41,109 bases of DNA from Micromonospora foliorum. GTDB lineage: Bacteria > Actinomycetota > Actinomycetes > Mycobacteriales > Micromonosporaceae. The DNA lies in assembly GCF_022229015.1 (NCBI RefSeq), contig NZ_JAKKFF010000091.1, forward strand, positions 1 through 41,109, given 5' to 3'. The notes beneath the pieces are model-generated. The model was not told where the DNA came from. It made no database searches and worked only from the letters and a program-made list of their open reading frames with translations. Numbering within the stretch: position 1 is the first letter of the stretch; each line of letters opens with the position of its first letter. Both the position numbers and the translations under genes were made by a program. Positions 34,038-41,109 of the stretch are shown one piece after another.

Positions 34038-35464
34038 CCGGAAGCTTCGCCAATTCGACGCTCAGTCCCGCGCTGCGGCAGGCCGCGCACGGCGTTGACG
34101 TACCCGAGGACCCCTGGCCCGGGTTCGCCCGCCGTGAGCGACGGCACCAGCGGACGCGGCTGGTCCGCACGGCGTTGGCCGCCGCGGTCGGGGTCGCGCT
34201 CGTCGGGGTCCAGACCAACGTGGTTCCGCTGCCCGGATGGGCACCGGGCATCGCGGTCGCCGCCACTCCGACGGCGCTGCTCGACGCGCCACCGCGGGGC
34301 ACGCTGGCCGAGGATCGGGCCTGGCTGGACGCGCTCCGGACGCGGATCAGCGCCGATCCGCCGGTGAGAATCGACGCCCCGGTGGGTGCCTGGAAGGTCG
34401 GCGACCGTGACCGGATCCGGCTGATCTACGGCAGTGACCAGCCGGGCCACCGGGTCGCGCTGGTCGCGGTGCCGCTGCGGTTCGGCCTGCTGACCAGGGA
34501 GGCACTGGTCTGGTACGTGGGTCCGGCCGGAGCCGGTGCCCAGCAGATGCGGTACGGCGGCCACAGCGAGGGTGACGACGACCCGGTGATGACGCTGATG
34601 CAGGCCTACCCCGACCGGGCCGGGTTCGCGGTCGCCGTCGGTCCTCCCGATTCCACGGTGACGATCAGTGGCGCCCCCCGATACACGTCAAGGGGGACGG
34701 TGGAGTACCAGGACATCGCCAGGGCGGACGGCGGCGGGGTCGGCTTCGCCGTGCTGCCTCCCGAACCCCTGCCGCACGAACCCGTCGTCCGGGTCAGCCG
34801 CGGCGACCGGGTGTACTTCCAGGGCGGTCTGGGCGGTGGCCCGTACGCCGGGCTCGACCCGACCGGGCCAGAGATGGACGCCCTGCTTACCGGCGCTCGC
34901 CGACCCGCCCGAGGTACGCCGATCGACGACGCCAACCTCCGCAACGTCGTCCATACGGCACTCCAGGACAGCCACCTCCCGGCCGCCGGCACGACCGTAC
35001 GGGTGCGGTGGTCGGGTAGCGGGAACGGCCAGGCCGCCGCGCTGCTCACCGTGCAGCCGGCCGGCGGTGGAGTGATCGCGTACGCCATGCACGGCGACGA
35101 TCGGACCGGCTGGTGGATCGACCTGCGGCTGCTGTTGCCGGCCGAGGGCGCCGACCAGCGACCGATCGGCTGGCGGGTCCGGACCGAGGACGGCGCCCGG
35201 CCCCCCACGGGCGAGGTGCGGGTGATCGCCCCGCCGGACGCGACCCGCGTCACGGTGACGGTCGGAGGCGCACCCCCGGCCACGGTCGCCCTCGACGCGT
35301 CGAACGCCGGCACCACCCGGGTACCGCCGGACCAGCCGGCCACTCTCACCGCGTACTCCAGAACCGGCGGTGTCCTCGGGACCACCCCGTTGCCGCCGGT
35401 GGAAACGGACCGCGACGCGGGAGGTCTGCCGGGCGACAGCCCGGCCACCCGGGTGACACCCTGA
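34034..35464 (+). CDS. Membrane-anchored partner of the sigma factor (putative anti-sigma/sensor)
   Basis: A 476-residue protein. A short cytoplasmic N-terminus (about 1-50, Arg-rich near 35-46) is followed by one membrane helix (about 47-63, LAAAVGVALVGVQTNVV). A large beta-rich, presumably extracytoplasmic domain rich in Gly, Pro and Thr makes up the rest. This topology and the ATGA overlap with the sigma gene suggest an anti-sigma or regulator, but no zinc-binding HxxxCxxC motif is present, so it is not a canonical ZAS protein. A strong terminator follows. No enzyme motif recognised. Confidence 0.75.
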   Translation: MTGSFANSTLSPALRQAAHGVDVPEDPWPGFARRERRHQRTRLVRTALAAAVGVALVGVQTNVVPLPGWAPGIAVAATPTALLDAPPRGTLAEDRAWLDALRTRISADPPVRIDAPVGAWKVGDRDRIRLIYGSDQPGHRVALVAVPLRFGLLTREALVWYVGPAGAGAQQMRYGGHSEGDDDPVMTLMQAYPDRAGFAVAVGPPDSTVTISGAPRYTSRGTVEYQDIARADGGGVGFAVLPPEPLPHEPVVRVSRGDRVYFQGGLGGGPYAGLDPTGPEMDALLTGARRPARGTPIDDANLRNVVHTALQDSHLPAAGTTVRVRWSGSGNGQAAALLTVQPAGGGVIAYAMHGDDRTGWWIDLRLLLPAEGADQRPIGWRVRTEDGARPPTGEVRVIAPPDATRVTVTVGGAPPATVALDASNAGTTRVPPDQPATLTAYSRTGGVLGTTPLPPVETDRDAGGLPGDSPATRVTP

Positions 35465-35475
35465 CGCAGCGACGA

Positions 35476-35509
35476 GCGGGCCGAGCCGTCCGAGGACGGC
35501 TCGGCCCGC
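35476..35509 (+). terminator. Strong hairpin terminator of the sigma operon
   Basis: A perfect 15-bp stem, GCGGGCCGAGCCGTC (35476-35490) with its complement at 35495-35509, and loop CGAG. It lies 11 bp after the stop. Confidence 0.85.
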
Positions 35510-35561
35510 GGTCTCTAGGATCGACAGCCTTGGCGGCGAAGACGGTCTGCGGGAGCGCGTG

Positions 35562-36779
35562 GTGACAATGGAGGCAGAACCGCCAGCCGACCGGCTCGCC
35601 GACATCGTCGAGCGGGCCGAAGCCGTACTCGTCGACTTCGACGGTCCGATCTGCCGCCTGTTCGGCAGCAGGGCCGCGCCGCGCATCGCCGCCGACCTGC
35701 GTCAGCTGATCCTCAGCCGGGGCGTCGTCCTGCCCGATGAGCTGCGCGACGGAAACGACCCGCTGGAGCTGTTCCGCGCGACCGCTGTTTTCGCGCCCGA
35801 ACTGGTCGGTGTCGTCGGTGCGGCCCTGGCGGCGGCGGAGGTCGAGGCGGCGGCGTTCGCGGAGACCACGATCGGAGCCTTCGACCTGGTCGCCGCGTGC
35901 CTGGCGACCGGGCGCCCCCTCGCCATCGTCAGCAACAACTCCGCCGCAGCCATCGGCGCCTATCTCGACCGCCGCGACCGGGCCCGCTACTTCGCCGCCG
36001 TCATCGGCCGAGGCGAGCATCCCGACCTGCTGAAACCCAACCCGGTGCCGGTTGCGCAGGCCCTGCAGGCGCTGAGGGTCGCACCCGATGCCGCCGTCCT
36101 GGTCGGTGACTCGATCACCGACATCGCCGCCGCCCGAGCAGCCGGTGTCGCCTGCGTCGGGTACGCCAACAAACCCGGCAAGGCCGAACGCCTCGCCGCC
36201 GCCGGTGCCGACGCGATCGTCACCGACATGACCGACCTGGCCGGCGTCCTCGCTCGTACGCGCAGGCCGGTCAGCCAACTGCCGTGGGTCGATTCGGGCG
36301 GCGGGCCGCTCATCGTCGTGCCGACGACGGCGCTCGCCGAGTGGAAGGGCGCGTCGGACGACGACGATGACTCCTGGGGTGACTACGACCGGGCCTGCGA
36401 CGTCGACGGTTACGTGGGGGTGCTTGATGTCGGTGCCGACCAGGCGCTCGTCCTGGCCGACGAACCGGCCTCCACCACGTACCTCCCGGACCGGCGGATC
36501 TTCGTGCGGTGGCTCTACGCCGTCTCCGAGGCAGAGGTCGTCCGCCTCGTTCCCCGGGCGGTCGAGATCGCCGACTGGGAAGACGCGGGCACGTGGACGA
36601 CCAGCGGGCCAGCCGAGCTGTTCGACTCCGGCTACACCGGCGACGGGCTGGAGCACACCACCCACCTCACGGTCGACGTGGCTGCTGGCACGTACCTGAT
36701 CCGAACTGCCTCTGTGCAGCCCGCCGAGAGGACGGCGCTGATGCTGGTCCACCTGGTCGAGCAGGCGCCGCCGGTCTGA
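35562..36779 (+). CDS. HAD phosphatase fused to an Imm21 immunity domain
   Basis: About 405 residues in two parts (numbering from the GTG at 35559). Residues about 18-232 are a HAD hydrolase with motif I VDFDGPIC (D26, D28), motif II SNNS (125), motif III Lys in LLKPNP (159) and motif IV GDSITD (183-188), so it should be active. Residues about 241-400 match Imm21 immunity proteins: LPWVDSGGGPLIVVP, YDRACDVDGYVGVLDVG, ALVLADEPASTTYLP, IFVRWLYAVSEAE. Imm21 proteins are predicted to neutralise polymorphic toxins. No toxin gene is adjacent. The frame is continuous with uniform codon use across the junction. GGGAG lies six bases before GTG 35562; GTG 35559 and ATG 35568 are alternatives. Confidence 0.85.
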   Translation: MTMEAEPPADRLADIVERAEAVLVDFDGPICRLFGSRAAPRIAADLRQLILSRGVVLPDELRDGNDPLELFRATAVFAPELVGVVGAALAAAEVEAAAFAETTIGAFDLVAACLATGRPLAIVSNNSAAAIGAYLDRRDRARYFAAVIGRGEHPDLLKPNPVPVAQALQALRVAPDAAVLVGDSITDIAAARAAGVACVGYANKPGKAERLAAAGADAIVTDMTDLAGVLARTRRPVSQLPWVDSGGGPLIVVPTTALAEWKGASDDDDDSWGDYDRACDVDGYVGVLDVGADQALVLADEPASTTYLPDRRIFVRWLYAVSEAEVVRLVPRAVEIADWEDAGTWTTSGPAELFDSGYTGDGLEHTTHLTVDVAAGTYLIRTASVQPAERTALMLVHLVEQAPPV

Positions 36780-36784
36780 GTGGC

Positions 36785-36838
36785 CCGAACAACTCCGGAC
36801 AGCCCTGTGAGCAGCCCGGACAGGGCGCGTCTGTTCGG
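36785..36838 (+). terminator. Two-part hairpin after the HAD-Imm21 gene
   Basis: The outer stem CCGAACA (36785-36791)/TGTTCGG (36832-36838) encloses an inner stem GCCCTGT (36802-36808)/ACAGGGC (36820-36826). It starts five bases after the stop codon. Further right, TTGGCGCCAA at 36868-36877 is a perfect 10-bp palindrome of unknown role, possibly an operator for the micropeptide gene. Confidence 0.55.
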
Positions 36839-37004
36839 AACAGGCATCGACCGTAGTGGACGCTGAGTTGGCGCCAATACGCTGATGTCCGGTCACCCAG
36901 GACGCTGGCCAGCAGGAATGGGTGACGACAGTGGGGGCCTCCAACGATCCGTCAGCGCTGCCGCCTGTTCAGACGGCAGCACACACCCTTGAGAGGGAGA
37001 CTTC

Positions 37005-37106
37005 ATGCGAATCCGTCGTGTCATCTACGCAACGGCCCTCGGGGCCATCCTGGCGATCACCTGGATGGCCGCGCCAGCTCAAGCCGGTTGGGGCCACGGC
37101 GGGTAA
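37005..37106 (+). CDS. 33-residue exported micropeptide
   Basis: A tiny gene with a good RBS (AGAGGGAGA, spacing about five) and ATG at 37005. It encodes a basic start MRIRR, a hydrophobic core (ALGAILAITWMAA) and a signal-peptidase site PAQA, and then only GWGHGG before TAA. Cleavage would release or leave a six-residue Gly/Trp/His peptide. Codon use is high-GC3 throughout. It has its own upstream gap of 200 bp containing a palindrome. No family recognised; it might be a signalling or metal-binding peptide, or the whole may stay as a membrane micropeptide. Chance is possible for so short a frame, but RBS, signal sequence and cleavage motif together argue against it. Confidence 0.6.
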   Translation: MRIRRVIYATALGAILAITWMAAPAQAGWGHGG

Positions 37107-37211
37107 TCGGCTCCGGGCGAGTGCGGGCGGGCGGGAAGCTCCCAGCGGGACTCCGGCCCGCCCGACAACGCCACGCGGCCGGACTTCTGTCGCGTCGTAC
37201 CGTCGGGTTGA

Positions 37212-37229
37212 GGTACAGTTTTCTGTACC
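37212..37229. promoter_or_regulatory. YefM-YoeB operator palindrome
   Basis: GGTACAG (37212-37218), TTTT, CTGTACC (37223-37229) is a perfect inverted repeat 15 bp before the antitoxin start. TGTAC-centred palindromes are the known autoregulatory sites of YefM-type antitoxins, so it probably overlaps the promoter and represses the pair. Confidence 0.75.
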
Positions 37230-37244
37230 CACCCGGAGGTGATC

Positions 37245-37520
37245 ATGCGAACGGTGAATTTCACCCAGCTTCGGCAAAACCTGGCGGCCGAACTCGACAG
37301 CGTCATCAACGACGCGGAGGAGGTGGTGGTGACCCGGTCAGGCCACGAGCCGGTGGTGATCGTGCCGCTCGCCGAGTACGAGTCGATGAAGGAAACCGAA
37401 TACCTCCTGCGGAGCCCGAGCAACGCCGCGGCCCTGCGTCGATCGATCGCAGAACTGGAGGGCGATGATGCGGCCGAGCGTGACCTGATCGACCCGGCAA
37501 CTGTGCGAGACGTCGCATGA
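37245..37520 (+). CDS. yefM: YefM/Phd-type antitoxin
   Basis: A 91-residue type II antitoxin. The N-terminal Phd/YefM DNA-binding domain (about 1-55) has TVNFTQLRQNLAAELDSVIN, VVVTRSGHEPVVIVPLAEYE and SMKETEYLLRSP. The C-terminal acidic tail (about 56-91) is the part that wraps the toxin in this family. ATG at 37245 follows GGAGGT; a GTG six bases earlier falls inside the RBS and is less likely. It overlaps the toxin gene by four bases (ATGA). It is expected to neutralise YoeB and repress its own promoter through the palindrome upstream. Confidence 0.94.
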   Translation: MRTVNFTQLRQNLAAELDSVINDAEEVVVTRSGHEPVVIVPLAEYESMKETEYLLRSPSNAAALRRSIAELEGDDAAERDLIDPATVRDVA

Positions 37521-37774
37521 GGTTGGTCTTCACCGTGACTGCGTGGAGCCAGTACCTCAGTCACACGGACCGTAAGTTGGTCAAACGCATCAACGACCTC
37601 ATCGCGGACGTAATGCGCAACGGGTACGAGGGCATCGGAAAACCCGAGCCCCTTCGGGGAGAGCTGTCCGGGTTCTGGTCCCGCCGGATCGATCGTGAAC
37701 ACCGGCTGGTGTATCGGGTCACCAAGGACGACGTCGAGATCATCGCTTGCCGGTATCACTACGGGGACAGCTAG
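37517..37774 (+). CDS. yoeB: YoeB-type mRNA interferase toxin
   Basis: An 85-residue RelE/YoeB-family ribosome-dependent ribonuclease. Key features are visible: KPEPLRGELSGFWSRRID (about 42-59, holding the catalytic-region Glu), EHRLVYRV (about 61-68, with the conserved Arg) and the C-terminal CRYHYGDS with the family's His-Tyr end. Length is normal for the family (about 84). It is translationally coupled to the antitoxin. No mutation of expected catalytic residues is evident, so the toxin should be functional. Confidence 0.95.
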   Translation: MRLVFTVTAWSQYLSHTDRKLVKRINDLIADVMRNGYEGIGKPEPLRGELSGFWSRRIDREHRLVYRVTKDDVEIIACRYHYGDS

Positions 37775-37814
37775 CAGTGCTCCGGGCTCGCAGGCAAGCC
37801 GCTCAACCGTCCGG

Positions 37815-38399
37815 CTACGAGTCGAGCCGGGGCTCACACATGCCCAAGGCGTCCTCCTGCCAGGCGCTTCCGACGAGAGCGACCGGGTAGCGCGCCTCTC
37901 TGAGCCGCTTGTCCTCGGTCTCGACGGAGAGCCGCACCGACAGCGGCTCCGGCTGGAACGCGGTCGAGCACTCCAGTTGCAGATCGACGAGGATCTGGCC
38001 GGTGCCACCCGGGCGTACCAGCCGGGCCAGACCCGTACCGTGTACCTGGACGCCCGGCCCTTCTGCCTGAACCGCGCGGATCGTGATCGGCGCGGGGCCG
38101 GCGTTGATCAGTGTCAGCTGCCCGTTCAGTCGGACGGTTCCCCTGGAGTTCGAGCCTCCCGAATAGCCCGACTCGGGTAGGGCCACGAGAGCGACCATGG
38201 TGGACCGTTCGCGCTGGGCGCGAGAGTCTCGCAGTTCGCCGACACCGATGCCGCCGAGCACCACACCGATCACGAAGGCGGCGACGAGTTGAAGGAGCAC
38301 CGTCCGTTTGTTCGCGACGTTCCCCTGGGTGATGCCGCTCCGGTCAGCCGGCTCATCACCGTGTTGGTCGAGGTCGATCACCACATGCTCCGCCGCCAT
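37815..38399 (-). CDS. Single-pass anchored hypothetical protein
   Basis: A 194-residue protein. An acidic cytoplasmic N-terminus (about 1-30) and one membrane helix (about 34-54, LLQLVAAFVIGVVLGGIGVG) precede a beta-rich extracytoplasmic domain (GTVRLNGQLTLINAGPAPIT, then QILVDLQLECST). The domain has the look of an Ig-like or late-embryogenesis-type beta sandwich, and contains two cysteines (one near the end, GMCEPRLDS). Such anchored proteins are common singletons in Micromonosporaceae; function unknown. It converges on the YoeB gene. Confidence 0.72.
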   Translation of the reverse strand: MAAEHVVIDLDQHGDEPADRSGITQGNVANKRTVLLQLVAAFVIGVVLGGIGVGELRDSRAQRERSTMVALVALPESGYSGGSNSRGTVRLNGQLTLINAGPAPITIRAVQAEGPGVQVHGTGLARLVRPGGTGQILVDLQLECSTAFQPEPLSVRLSVETEDKRLREARYPVALVGSAWQEDALGMCEPRLDS

Positions 38400-38429
38400 T
38401 GCGACAGCCTAGGGCTGGCGCAGCTCCGG

Positions 38430-39617
38430 TCAGGACGCGGCCGTGCGGATCTCCGTTCGGGTCGGGACGACGCGGTGGCGGCGGACCGGGTACAGGACCG
38501 GGTGCGCGATGCTCCAGGCGGCGCCCGTGCAGACGAACTCCTTGTACCGGGCCGCCAGCTTTCCGGTGAGGAGCGCCGGCCTGGCCCGGTCGTCGGCGGT
38601 CACGTACTGGATGATGCCGTCGCGGCGGCCGAGGCTGATGCACTGGTTGAAGTAGCGCAGCGGGGCCTTCGGGAACTTCGCCCGGCCGGTCAGGCGTGCG
38701 GCGATGGCGTCGGCGGCCTGCCAGGCCATCGGGATGCCCGAGGCGCAGGACATCCGCAGTGGTTTGCCGCCCGGCCCTTCGGCGATCGCGGCGTCGCCCA
38801 CCGCGTACACCTCGGGGTGTGAGACCGACCGCATCGAGGCGTCGACGATGATCTGCCCGGTCTCCGCGACCGCCAGGGTCGTGGCGGCGGCGATGGGGTG
38901 CACGGCGAAGCCGGTCGTCCATACGGTCACCTCAGCGGGGATCTGCCGGCCGTCGTGGGTGACCGCACCGGCCGCCTCGACCCGCGCGATGTCGGTGTGC
39001 TCGTGGACGGTGATGCCGAGCCGGTCGCAGACGCCGCGCAGGTGCTGCTGCGCCTTACCGTTGAGCCAGTCGCCGAGACCGCCGCGGGCGGCGAGCGCGA
39101 CGTCGAGGTCCGGCCGGGCCTCCGCGATCTCGGTGACCGCTTCGAGGCCGGTGAGGCCCCCGCCGACGACGAGCACGGTCCCGCCGGCCGCGAGGTGGGC
39201 GAGGCGGTCGCGCAACCGCAGCGCCGAGGGCCGGCCGGCGATGTCGTACGCGTGCTCGGCGACCCCGGGGACGCCATGGTCCGCGGCGGCGCTGCCGAGG
39301 GCGTAGACGAGCGTGTCGTACGCGATCTCGTCGGTGCCGTGGTCGTCGGTGAGCGCGACGGTCCGGCGGTCGGCGTCGACGGCGGTGACCCGCGCCAGTC
39401 GAGGCTTGACGCCGGTGCCGGCGTAGACCTCGCTCAGCGGGCGGCGTTTGAGGTCCTGTCCGGTGGCGAGTTGGTGCATGCGGACCCGCTCGACGAAGTC
39501 CGCGTCGGCGTTGACGAGGGTGATCTCGGTGTCGTCGGTGTGCAGCCGCTTGGCGAGGCGCCCGGCGGCCATGGCTCCGGCGTACCCCGCTCCGAGGACG
39601 ACGATGCGGTGCTTCAT
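38430..39617 (-). CDS. NDH-2-like FAD/NAD(P) oxidoreductase
   Basis: A 395-residue pyridine nucleotide-disulfide-type flavoprotein. The FAD motif VVLGAGYAGAMAAGRL (about 5-20) and the NAD(P) motif VLVVGGGLTGLEAVTEIAEA (about 149-168) are clear. TVWTTGF (about 235) and EVYAVGDAA (about 274) are the expected later motifs. Overall it resembles type II NADH dehydrogenase or sulfide-quinone-reductase-like enzymes. The ATG at 39617 has AGGAG nine bases upstream and starts at the Rossmann strand; the longer frame to 39824 is spurious. It is transcribed divergently from a membrane protein gene across a 252-bp gap in which I see no further gene. Confidence 0.9.
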   Translation of the reverse strand: MKHRIVVLGAGYAGAMAAGRLAKRLHTDDTEITLVNADADFVERVRMHQLATGQDLKRRPLSEVYAGTGVKPRLARVTAVDADRRTVALTDDHGTDEIAYDTLVYALGSAAADHGVPGVAEHAYDIAGRPSALRLRDRLAHLAAGGTVLVVGGGLTGLEAVTEIAEARPDLDVALAARGGLGDWLNGKAQQHLRGVCDRLGITVHEHTDIARVEAAGAVTHDGRQIPAEVTVWTTGFAVHPIAAATTLAVAETGQIIVDASMRSVSHPEVYAVGDAAIAEGPGGKPLRMSCASGIPMAWQAADAIAARLTGRAKFPKAPLRYFNQCISLGRRDGIIQYVTADDRARPALLTGKLAARYKEFVCTGAAWSIAHPVLYPVRRHRVVPTRTEIRTAAS

Positions 39618-39869
39618 GGTGGCACTCCTGTCTCGGTGGTGGTCGCTTCCTGAACCGGACAGCGACGCGATTCCTGACAGGGCCGGGCTATGACCTGGGT
39701 CACCAGGCGTTGATCTCCACTCGCCCGTGCGAGGGAGAGGCTCATGCGTGCGGGGGAGGTGCCGGGCGGCGGCAAGATCGCCGGGCGGAGCGATGTCCGA
39801 ACGACGGCGAAACGGCAGGCTCAATCACGTCGAACAACCGACGTGAACGCCTCCCAAGGAGTCACCACG

Positions 39870-40457
39870 ATGCAGTTTCGCCCCGCATTCATCGCCGCCC
39901 CCGTCCTGGTCATGGGCTACGGCATCGTCCGTCTGATCGACGGCCTGGACGGTGTTCGCGGCCCCGGCCCGGCCTGGACCATCGGCCACCTCGCGTTCCT
40001 CGGCGCGCTCGTCGCGTTCATCTCGGTGTTCTGGCAGATGCGCGGGATGGCTGGCGGCCGGACCCTCGCGACGGTGAGCGCCACGGCCGGCACCGTCGGG
40101 GCGCTGGCGCTGATCACCCAGTTCTCGATCGACCTCGTCGCCGGCTTTCTGGCCACCGACAACTACGGCATGAGCATGATCATTCACGACGTGCGCACCC
40201 TGCCCGGCATCTCGCAGCTGGCCTACGACTTCGGGCCCTACGCCTTCTATCTCGGCCAGCTCGTGCTGGTCGTCCTGCTCGCCGTGCAGCGCCGGGTCAA
40301 GCTGTGGACGCCGGTCCTGGTGCTGGCCGACCTCGCCACGCCGTTCATCGACAAGGACCTGATCCCGCTGGGCTCGGCCCTGCTGCTGGTCTCCTTCCTC
40401 CCGCTGGCCCGGGGCGCGGTCGCCGCCCCGACGCAGCCGGCGCCCGCTCTCGCCTGA
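39870..40457 (+). CDS. Hypothetical multi-pass membrane protein
   Basis: A 195-residue protein with about six helices (for example PAFIAAPVLVMGYGIVRLI, IGHLAFLGALVAFISVFW, YLGQLVLVVLLAVQ, GSALLLVSFLPLA). AAGGAG lies nine bases before the ATG at 39870; the frame open from 39744 lacks membrane character upstream of that. The family is not recognised. The divergent flavoprotein gene could be functionally linked, which is inference. Confidence 0.75.
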   Translation: MQFRPAFIAAPVLVMGYGIVRLIDGLDGVRGPGPAWTIGHLAFLGALVAFISVFWQMRGMAGGRTLATVSATAGTVGALALITQFSIDLVAGFLATDNYGMSMIIHDVRTLPGISQLAYDFGPYAFYLGQLVLVVLLAVQRRVKLWTPVLVLADLATPFIDKDLIPLGSALLLVSFLPLARGAVAAPTQPAPALA

Positions 40458-40465
40458 GTGACGAG

Positions 40466-40501
40466 TCCCGAACCGGTCCCCCCACCACCGGGGGGATCGG
40501 G
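40466..40501 (+). terminator. G/C-rich hairpin between membrane protein and kinase genes
   Basis: TCCCCCC (40477-40483) pairs with GGGGGGA (40490-40496); past a 5-nt bulge, CCCGA pairs with TCGGG. It lies just after the stop and ends 27 bp before the kinase start. Confidence 0.5.
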
Positions 40502-40528
40502 TGCCCATGGGGAAGGAGGTCAGGGGCT

Positions 40529-41109
40529 GTGAATACTGTCGCGATGTCGCTCGCCCGCCTCGTGCGTACCACCAACCCGTACGTGGTGGACGCGGCGATC
40601 ACCGTGTTCGTCCTGATCGCGGTGTCACTGCCGTTCGTGCTTCCCCGACCGGGTGGCGAGCCGGGGCCGCTGGCCTACCTGCTGACCGCCGGTACCGCGA
40701 TCCCGTTGATCTGGCGCAGGCGGGTGCCGCTCACCGTCCTGCTGGTGGTGGCACTGGCCACGATCGCCGGCAAGGCCGCGGACGCGCCGGGGCAGCCGCT
40801 GGCGTACGGCGGGCTGGTCGCCCTCTACACGGTCGCCGCACTCGGTGGTCGTCGGCAGCGCTGGGCGGCACTCGCCGCGACCTTCCCGGGGGTGGCCGCG
40901 GGGGTGGCGTTCAACACCAACCGCGTCAGCGAGTACTCCTACACCTTCCTGGTCTTCTTCACCGCGTACGTGCTGGGTCGGCTCAGCGCCGCCCGGCAGG
41001 AGCGCGCGACCGCCCTGGAGGACCGGGCGCTGCGAGCCGAACGTGAGCGCGAGTTCGAGGCCGACCGGGCCGCCGTCCGCGAGCGGGCCCGGATCGCCCG
41101 GGAGATGCA
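40529..41109 (+). CDS. NarL-type sensor histidine kinase (5' part, truncated by window end)
   Basis: The first 193 codons are present. GTG at 40529 follows AAGGAGG by nine bases. Four or five membrane helices span about 20-150 (AAITVFVLIAVSLPFVL, VPLTVLLVVALATIAG, FLVFFTAYVLGRL), then a coiled-coil linker rich in Arg/Glu (about 155-185). The window ends inside ERARIAREM, the start of the HisKA_3 phosphoacceptor box, whose His would be the next residue. This is the standard layout of actinobacterial NarL/DesK-type kinases; a response regulator gene is expected downstream. Signal unknown. Confidence 0.85.
   Translation, partial: MNTVAMSLARLVRTTNPYVVDAAITVFVLIAVSLPFVLPRPGGEPGPLAYLLTAGTAIPLIWRRRVPLTVLLVVALATIAGKAADAPGQPLAYGGLVALYTVAALGGRRQRWAALAATFPGVAAGVAFNTNRVSEYSYTFLVFFTAYVLGRLSAARQERATALEDRALRAEREREFEADRAAVRERARIAREM

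Overview
This window looks like a chromosomal stretch from a high-GC actinobacterium, most likely a member of the Micromonosporaceae (Micromonospora or a close relative). The support is very high third-position GC, GGAGG-type ribosome sites with ATG/GTG starts, and typical actinobacterial families: an AfsR/SARP regulator, a SigE-family sigma factor, XRE plus DUF397 pairs, MMPL transporters, and secreted enzymes with ricin-type lectin tails. The genus is an inference from style, not from a marker gene.

Layout. (1) 1-5449: the tail of a probable upstream gene, a tandem repeat framed by a perfect inverted repeat, then a tightly overlapping operon eboA-eboB-eboE-eboF-polyprenyl synthase. This is part of the ebo metabolite-traffic locus; eboC and eboD are not in the window. 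(2) 5450-12730: two large secreted proteins, a PQQ-type sugar dehydrogenase and a ThuA plus 3-keto-glycoside-hydrolase-like (DUF1080) protein. They share nearly the same CBM6 plus ricin tail. A small orphan kinase-type ATPase and a cytoplasmic sugar-phosphate-isomerase-like TIM barrel follow. Together they suggest oxidation and cleavage of an extracellular glycoside. (3) 12795-17035: a YtxH-like protein, tRNA-Asn, an MMPL transporter and an FAD oxidoreductase that overlaps it. (4) 17157-24745: an accessory region. It starts at a CAT-anticodon tRNA, carries an imperfect copy of that tRNA's 3' half 1.4 kb downstream, and includes a visibly lower-GC OLD-type ATPase/TOPRIM gene. Next come a regulator translationally coupled to a 48-residue membrane peptide, an XRE/DUF397 pair, a uridine-kinase-like protein and a frameshifted pseudogene. 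(5) 24746-28110: mostly minus-strand genes (hypothetical, DHFR-like, membrane protein, GlxA-type regulator). (6) 28227-33386: an AfsR/SARP regulator followed by two related exported proteins of unknown function and two small membrane proteins. (7) 33504-37774: a SigE-family sigma factor with an overlapping membrane-anchored partner, a HAD phosphatase fused to an Imm21 immunity domain, a 33-residue exported micropeptide, and a YefM-YoeB toxin-antitoxin pair with a clear palindromic operator. (8) 37815-41109: an anchored extracytoplasmic protein, an NDH-2-like flavoprotein, a membrane protein, and the 5' part of a NarL-type sensor kinase cut off by the window end.

The best candidates for something undescribed are the HAD-Imm21 fusion, the two related secreted proteins behind the SARP regulator, the 33-residue exported peptide, and the tRNA-bounded accessory region with the OLD-like nuclease. 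All functions are read from sequence motifs only; no searches were run.
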